A stretch of DNA of 64,000 bases. Origin: Deltaproteobacteria bacterium. Its GTDB lineage: Bacteria > Desulfobacterota > GWC2-55-46. Positions 60,378-64,000 of the stretch are shown piece by piece. The stretch lies in contig JACRCL010000031.1 of NCBI GenBank assembly GCA_016219015.1, positions 123,384-187,383 on the forward strand, in the 5' to 3' direction. A model generated the notes under the pieces. It was not told the DNA's origin, ran no database searches, and saw only the letters and a program-made list of their open reading frames with translations. Within the stretch, counting starts at the first letter, position 1, and each line of letters starts with the position of its first letter. A program made the position numbers and the translations under genes.

Positions 60378-60418
60378 GGGTGATATTTTTACATTCAGCA
60401 GGCCGCGAAAAAAAATTG

Positions 60419-60535
60419 AATCTCCCCGCAGCAAGCCGCGGGGAATCTTCGACACAAAAGGAAAAAATTTCGATTCGCTCGCTAAACCCCGCCGCAAGCA
60501 GCGGGGAATGCGCTCGCTGTGCGTGTTCAAAAGTT
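60419..60535 (+). repeat. GCGAGCG hairpin unit, copy 3
   Basis: Two GC hairpins (CCCCGCAGCAAGCCGCGGGG and CCCCGCCGCAAGCAGCGGGG) are joined by CTTCGACAC and GATTCGCTCGC. It matches the core at 1369-1479 in the opposite orientation. Confidence 0.75.
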
Positions 60536-60649
60536 GTCATTCTGAGGAGCCGGAGGCGACGAAGAATCCATAATTTATTGAATTCGTCAACTCCGGGATT
60601 CTTCCCCCTCGCTTCCGCTCAGGGCTTCGGCTCACTCGCTCAGAATGAC
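60536..60649. repeat. GTCATTCTGAG palindromic repeat, copy 2
   Basis: 114 bp, the same length as the 5234-5347 copy, with GTCATTCTGAG and CAGAATGAC ends and inner GAAGAATCC/GGGATTCTTC arms. Confidence 0.75.
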
Positions 60650-60705
60650 AAACTGAAATTGTTCTTTCCGCACCTATTAGATTTGTTTATGTTTCTATGT
60701 GCAGT

Positions 60706-61851
60706 TTATTTGGCTATTTCCCTTATAGCCCTCAGAAACTCCTCCACCTCGTCTTCCTTCGTGAAGTAGCCGGGGCTTACGCGCACGGCGCCGTCCGGGT
60801 GGGTGCCGGCCTCCCTGTGCGCCTCAGGGGCGCAGTGCGCCCCTGTCCTTACCATTATCGAAAAATCGTTGTCGAGCCTCATGCCCACCTCGGCCGGGGT
60901 CTTGCCCGCGATATTGAAGGCGACGAGGGCCGTCCTCTTTTTGGCGTCCGCGGGCCCGATTATCCTGACCCCTTCGGTCTTCCTGAGCCCGTCCAGCAGC
61001 GCCTCTATCAGGGCTTCCTCATACCTCTTTACCTTGGCGATGCCTTCCTTGAGTATGAACTCGACCCCGGCGCCGAGGCCGCCGACGCCCGGCGTGTTCA
61101 TGGTGCCCGATTCGAGCCTGTCCGGCATCTCAAGGGTGATATTAAGCTCGCCTGTGCCGCCGTCCACGAGAGGCTCGGGCTCGATCCCCTCCCTCACATA
61201 GAGAAACCCCGTGCCCTGCGGGCCGAAGAGCGCCTTGTGGCCGGTTGCCGCGAATATGTCCATGTTCATCGCGTCCATCTCTATGGGCATGGCCCCGGCT
61301 GTCTGCGCGCCGTCCACCATGAATATGACGGATTTATTCCTGCAGAGCCTGCCTATCTCCTCTATCGGCTGGACAGTCCCGAAGACATTCGACGCGTGGG
61401 AGATGCAGACTATCTTTGTATCCTTATCTATGGCCGAGGCGATATCCTTCGGGTCGAGGAGGCCGTCCTTATCAGGCCTTACCTTCGTAACCCTTACGCC
61501 GTTCCTCTCAAGCCTGCCGAGGGTCTTTACGACCGAGTTATGCTCGAATGAACTTGTCACGACGTGGCCGCCGGGCTTAAGCAGCCCCTTGAGGGCGATG
61601 TTGATGCCTTCGGTCGCGTTCTTGGTGAAGGCTATCCGCGAGGCGTCTCTTACGTTAAAGAGGCGCGCTATCGCCTCCCGCGCCGAGAATATGACCCTGC
61701 TCGCCTCAAGCGCCATCCTGTGGCTCGCCCTGCCGGGGTTGCCGCTTATGACGCGGAGGACCTCGTCTATCCTCCTGTAGACGGCCTCGGGCTTCGGGAA
61801 CGACGTCGCCGCGTTGTCGAGGTATATGAGCCTTTCGGTTTTTTTTTCCAT
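60706..61851 (-). CDS. Cysteine desulfurase family protein
   Basis: 381 residues, class V PLP aminotransferase fold. The PLP lysine lies in FAATGHKALFGPQG, and the persulfide cysteine in VRTGAHCAPEAH. LDNAATSFPKP and FTKNATEGIN are also typical. It resembles the SufS-like subgroup found outside isc operons. It is translationally joined to queF (one-base overlap), so it may supply sulfur to tRNA modification; that link is inference. Confidence 0.93.
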   Translation of the reverse strand: MEKKTERLIYLDNAATSFPKPEAVYRRIDEVLRVISGNPGRASHRMALEASRVIFSAREAIARLFNVRDASRIAFTKNATEGINIALKGLLKPGGHVVTSSFEHNSVVKTLGRLERNGVRVTKVRPDKDGLLDPKDIASAIDKDTKIVCISHASNVFGTVQPIEEIGRLCRNKSVIFMVDGAQTAGAMPIEMDAMNMDIFAATGHKALFGPQGTGFLYVREGIEPEPLVDGGTGELNITLEMPDRLESGTMNTPGVGGLGAGVEFILKEGIAKVKRYEEALIEALLDGLRKTEGVRIIGPADAKKRTALVAFNIAGKTPAEVGMRLDNDFSIMVRTGAHCAPEAHREAGTHPDGAVRVSPGYFTKEDEVEEFLRAIREIAK

Positions 61852-62222
61852 TATAGGGTCACCTTTATGATTGTCTTTACATTGCCCCTGACGTTGAAGT
61901 CCCCGGTGACCTCCATCTGCCTCGGCTTGAGGGCCTTTTTGAGGTCGTCGAATATCAGGTTCGTCGCGGCCTCGTGCGAGATGGCCATTGACCTGAAGGA
62001 GTTGAGATAGAGCTTGAGGGACTTCAATTCTACGACTTTCTTATCGGGCGTATATGCGACCCTGATGGTGGCGAAGTCCGGGTAGCCCGAGCGCGGGCAT
62101 ACGCAGGTGAACTCCGGGAAGGTTATCTCTATCGTATAGTCCCGCTCCGGGTTCGGGTTGTCCCACGGGATGAGTTTGGCCTTTGCTATGGCCTTGTCTC
62201 CGTATTTCGCTTTAGCCGTCAT
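61851..62222 (-). CDS. queF: NADPH-dependent preQ0 reductase QueF
   Basis: 123 residues, the short type I form. It reduces preQ0 nitrile to preQ1 for queuosine. The catalytic Cys lies in [17 protein letters not shown] and the specificity motif in [14 protein letters not shown] with the Glu/His pair nearby (SHEAATN). It leads a two-gene unit with the cysteine desulfurase. Confidence 0.95.
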   Translation of the reverse strand: MTAKAKYGDKAIAKAKLIPWDNPNPERDYTIEITFPEFTCVCPRSGYPDFATIRVAYTPDKKVVELKSLKLYLNSFRSMAISHEAATNLIFDDLKKALKPRQMEVTGDFNVRGNVKTIIKVTL

Positions 62223-62922
62223 TATTAATACCTCTCTTTCTCCTGAAATATTAACAGTTTAAAACCTTCGTGTAAAGTGGTTACATTTCAGGCTGCTGAA
62301 AAAGTCCATTACCCCTCCCCCTTTATGGTGGAGGGTAGGGAGGGGGTGAGAAAGTCAGGGAGTGAAAAAGACGAGGGATGAAAAACTCTCACAATCCCTC
62401 TCAATTTCATTCCTGTGGCGGGTTCAGGTTTGCAACCTGAACCCTGAGTTCGTAATCCCGAAGGAGATTCCATTTTAGACAATGCCTTTGCTTTTGAGCT
62501 GTTGCCGCCCGATAAGCCTTACCTTCGAATTTGTTCTTTTCAAAAAATCTGTCATTCTGAGGAGCCGGAGGCGACGAAGAATCCCGTAATTTGTAATTTC
62601 ACAGATCATCGCCCGGACAGGCCGAAATTGTTTTTCCTGCCGCACGCCTGAAGTCCATCCCATATCCGGCGGCCCCGCCTTAACCCCCTTCGCCCGCCTC
62701 CGCCGCCCGTCCCCAAATCTACCCTTGACAAAGTTGCATAATTTCGCAATTATATAAGGATGCTTCTAAAAATTAGTAATTTTTTCTGAAGTCAAGGAAG
62801 GACGGAAATAAAAAGCGCAGCATATATGTATATTTTTATTTTCGCGCCCCACGCAGAGGTCAGGAAAAAGATCAATTTTTAGAGGTAGCCATAATTATCA
62901 AAATGCCGAAAGGAGTTTGGAT
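62223..62922. other. 700-base intergenic region of repeat pieces
   Basis: It holds a solo CAGGCTGCTGAAAAAG end (62289-62304), a CAGGTTTGCAACCTG palindrome near 62422-62440, a half GTCATTCTGAG repeat (62551-62600) and a CTCTAAAAATT element (62757-62890). No gene seen. Confidence 0.7.
62757..62890 (-). repeat. CTCTAAAAATT element, inverted copy
   Basis: 134-bp inverted copy of the 58273-58416 element, with matching CTTCTAAAAATTAG and CAATTTTTAGAGGTAGCC ends and the GCGCAGCATATATG interior. Confidence 0.8.
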
Positions 62923-63270
62923 ATGACGGTCACGATAGTATTGCAGGACGCGCCCTATGGGAACGAAAAGGTCTGGAACGCACTCAGGCTTTCGCAGGCC
63001 TTGCTCTCAGTGGGCACGGGCGTGAGGATATTCCTCTACGGGGACAGCGTCACGGCCGCGAAAAAGGGCCAGAACCCGCCCAAGGGGTACTACAACATCG
63101 GGGATATGCTCAAGGGACTGATTGAAAAAGGGGCAGAGGTGCGCTCGTGCCTTACCTGCACCTCGGCCAGAGGGCTTACCCAGGACGACTTCATAGAGGG
63201 CGTGGCCGTCGGCAAGACCTTGGACCTCGCCAGGTGGGTGAGCGAAGGCGGACAGGTGATGGTCTTTTAA
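62923..63270 (+). CDS. DsrE-like sulfur-relay-type protein
   Basis: 115 residues from the ATG at 62923, with AAAGGAG upstream. The fold and motifs TVTIVLQDAPYGNEKVWNAL, LRLSQALLSVG and VRIFLYGD match DsrE/TusD-like proteins. A CLTC pair (residues about 71-74) lies where the family has its sulfur-carrying Cys. It may shuttle persulfide or be a small redox protein. It stands alone before two tRNA genes. Confidence 0.88.
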   Translation: MTVTIVLQDAPYGNEKVWNALRLSQALLSVGTGVRIFLYGDSVTAAKKGQNPPKGYYNIGDMLKGLIEKGAEVRSCLTCTSARGLTQDDFIEGVAVGKTLDLARWVSEGGQVMVF

Positions 63271-63327
63271 AAATCAGCATGGGAGTCCCGCAAGAAAACT
63301 TCCTTTTCCCACCCCGCATATTACGGC

Positions 63328-63356
63328 TTGACAATCCAAGGAATTTTTTGTAAGTT
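63328..63356 (+). promoter_or_regulatory. Promoter candidate for the tRNA-Arg/tRNA-Lys pair
   Basis: TTGACA (63328-63333) and, 17 bases on, TAAGTT (63351-63356), with tRNA-Arg starting 17 bases later. The -10 box is weak. Confidence 0.45.
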
Positions 63357-63373
63357 AAATAGATTCGGTTTTT

Positions 63374-63449
63374 GCGCCTGTAGCTCAGTGGATAGAGCAT
63401 CGGCCTCCGAAGCCGAGGGTCGGAGGTTCAAATCCTCTCAGGCGCGCCA
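63374..63449 (+). tRNA. tRNA-Arg (CCG)
   Basis: 76 bases with encoded CCA. Acceptor GCGCCTG/CAGGCGC, anticodon loop CTCCGAA giving CCG, and T-arm GGAGGTTCAAATCCTCT. Confidence 0.95.
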
Positions 63450-63495
63450 TTTGCCTGCGGGATTGCGGGCTCTCGGAAAATGTCAAAGTGGAACC

Positions 63496-63571
63496 GGGCC
63501 GCTAGCTCAGTCGGTAGAGCAGCTGACTCTTAATCAGCGGGCCGCTGGTTCGATCCCAGCGCGGCCCACCA
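63496..63571 (+). tRNA. tRNA-Lys (CTT)
   Basis: 76 bases with encoded CCA. Acceptor GGGCCGC/GCGGCCC, anticodon loop CTCTTAA giving CTT, and T-arm GCTGGTTCGATCCCAGC. Confidence 0.95.
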
Positions 63572-63578
63572 AAATAAA

Positions 63579-63609
63579 GGGTTACAGCATTAAGCTGTAG
63601 CCCTTTTTT
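63579..63609 (+). terminator. Terminator after tRNA-Lys
   Basis: GGGTTACAGC/GCTGTAGCCC stem (one G-T pair), five-base loop, six T residues. Confidence 0.85.
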
Positions 63610-63812
63610 CATTTCAGTGGGCGGTTTTTGTCCAGTAGAGGATTCGTCGCTGTCCTCCCTTCATATCTATTAGCCTATGAAAGGGCTAAGTTCTTCCTGA
63701 ACTCCACACTTGTGATACAATCCAAAATGCTGTATATTCCGGTAGATATAAGAGGATTGAACGCTATAAATTATGGTAATTATTTTGAAGCAAGTCCTGA
63801 CAGGAAAAAGAA

Positions 63813-63917
63813 ATGCCAAACACCCTAAATGAAATTTCAATCGAAGGATTCAAATCAATTCCCGAATTCAACCTCGAAGTGCAACGAAGGGAGCAGCTAC
63901 TTCGATTGGTTTTTTGA
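63813..63917 (+). pseudogene. AAA ATPase gene start, broken by IS30
   Basis: The ATG has AGGAAAAAG upstream. The first residues NEISIEGFKSIPEFN are the start of RecF/OLD-like AAA ATPases (typically followed by a P-loop near residue 35). No P-loop appears: after EFN the frame runs into transposon sequence (QRREQLLRLVF) and stops. The IS30-family end begins at about 63866, so the ATPase is disrupted. Confidence 0.7.
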
Positions 63918-64000
63918 AGCCCAGGCATTTTCTGGGCCTGTTGTTGATTAGAGATTCGATTATTGCAATCTGTTTATCGGTTATCTTACTGAAGTCTGTG
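63868..64000 (-). mobile_element. IS30-family transposase, C-terminal part (partial at window edge)
   Basis: On the minus strand, 43 residues are visible: TDFSKITDKQIAIIE, then LINNRPRKCLGFKKPIEV and FVALRG. This matches the C-terminus of IS30-family DDE transposases (NNRPRKxLGFKTPxEV). The stop is at 63868-63870, next to the element end. The rest is outside the window. Confidence 0.88.

Larger units (their letters stand above)
60378..60705. other. Intergenic filled by two repeats
   Basis: The GCGAGCG hairpin unit and the GTCATTCTGAG palindromic repeat stand back to back here. No gene seen. Confidence 0.7.

Noticed and set aside
60378..60530. N-terminal extension of tsaD
   Set aside because: The extra 51 residues are encoded by the GCGAGCG hairpin repeat; the family start is the Met before LILGIESSCDD.
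63628..63828. 66-codon plus-strand frame before the broken ATPase
   Set aside because: No ribosome site, unstructured composition, and it overlaps the ATPase start region.

Overview
The window looks like chromosome from a GC-rich Gram-negative bacterium. It has the LPS exporter permeases LptF/LptG, a lipoprotein, periplasmic triheme c7-type cytochromes, a large chemotaxis cluster and a fused transaldolase/glucose-6-phosphate isomerase. This mix suggests a Desulfobacterota- or Nitrospirota-like sediment or groundwater lineage, but no rRNA or ribosomal protein is present to place it, so that is inference.

Layout. 0-12.7 kb: a partial methyltransferase/glycosyltransferase, NAPRTase, rhomboid protease, a lipoprotein, thiol peroxidase, aldo/keto reductase, an orphan PD-(D/E)XK-like protein, a two-component system, cytochrome b, deoC and an adenosine-specific kinase. 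13.0-14.9 kb: an AT-richer pair made of a secreted protein and an M23-like peptidoglycan hydrolase. 15-19.6 kb: a triheme cytochrome, a TPR protein, a PAS histidine kinase and a cupin. 19.7-28.8 kb: a chemotaxis cluster (cheD, a degenerate kinase, cheR, cheW, mcp, cheA, STAS, cheY, an MCP-like protein) without cheB. 29-37.3 kb: an accessory zone with gene fragments, csp, mgsA, an integrase remnant, tRNA-Glu/tRNA-Lys with duplicated tRNA ends, a second secreted-protein/hydrolase pair, two XRE regulators and a HEPN protein. 37.3-41.3 kb: lptFG and a BglII-like restriction-modification pair. 41.3-45 kb: aspS and a three-gene c7-cytochrome operon. 45-54.6 kb: a complete glucose phosphorylation and pentose phosphate operon (tkt, tal-pgi, gnd, zwf, glk, pgl). 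54.6-62.2 kb: DUF502, panDCB, deoxynucleoside kinase, rsmA, tsaD, cysteine desulfurase and queF. 62.9-64 kb: a DsrE-like protein, tRNA-Arg and tRNA-Lys, then an ATPase gene broken by an IS30-family element.

The most interesting signal is the two unlinked loci at 13.06-14.86 kb and 33.24-34.99 kb. Each has a signal-peptide-bearing protein with a DxDGDGxxE loop, followed by a peptidoglycan hydrolase that lacks a signal peptide. The hydrolase catalytic domains are unrelated (M23 versus SLT/lysozyme), but both end in nearly the same 47-residue C-terminal domain. I read this as a candidate effector/immunity family with a shared C-terminal delivery or docking module. The second locus sits between duplicated tRNA-Glu 3' ends.

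The window also carries at least five families of short inverted-repeat elements. Their ends repeatedly lie flush against stop codons of unrelated genes, which suggests a 3'-end role or insertion preference.
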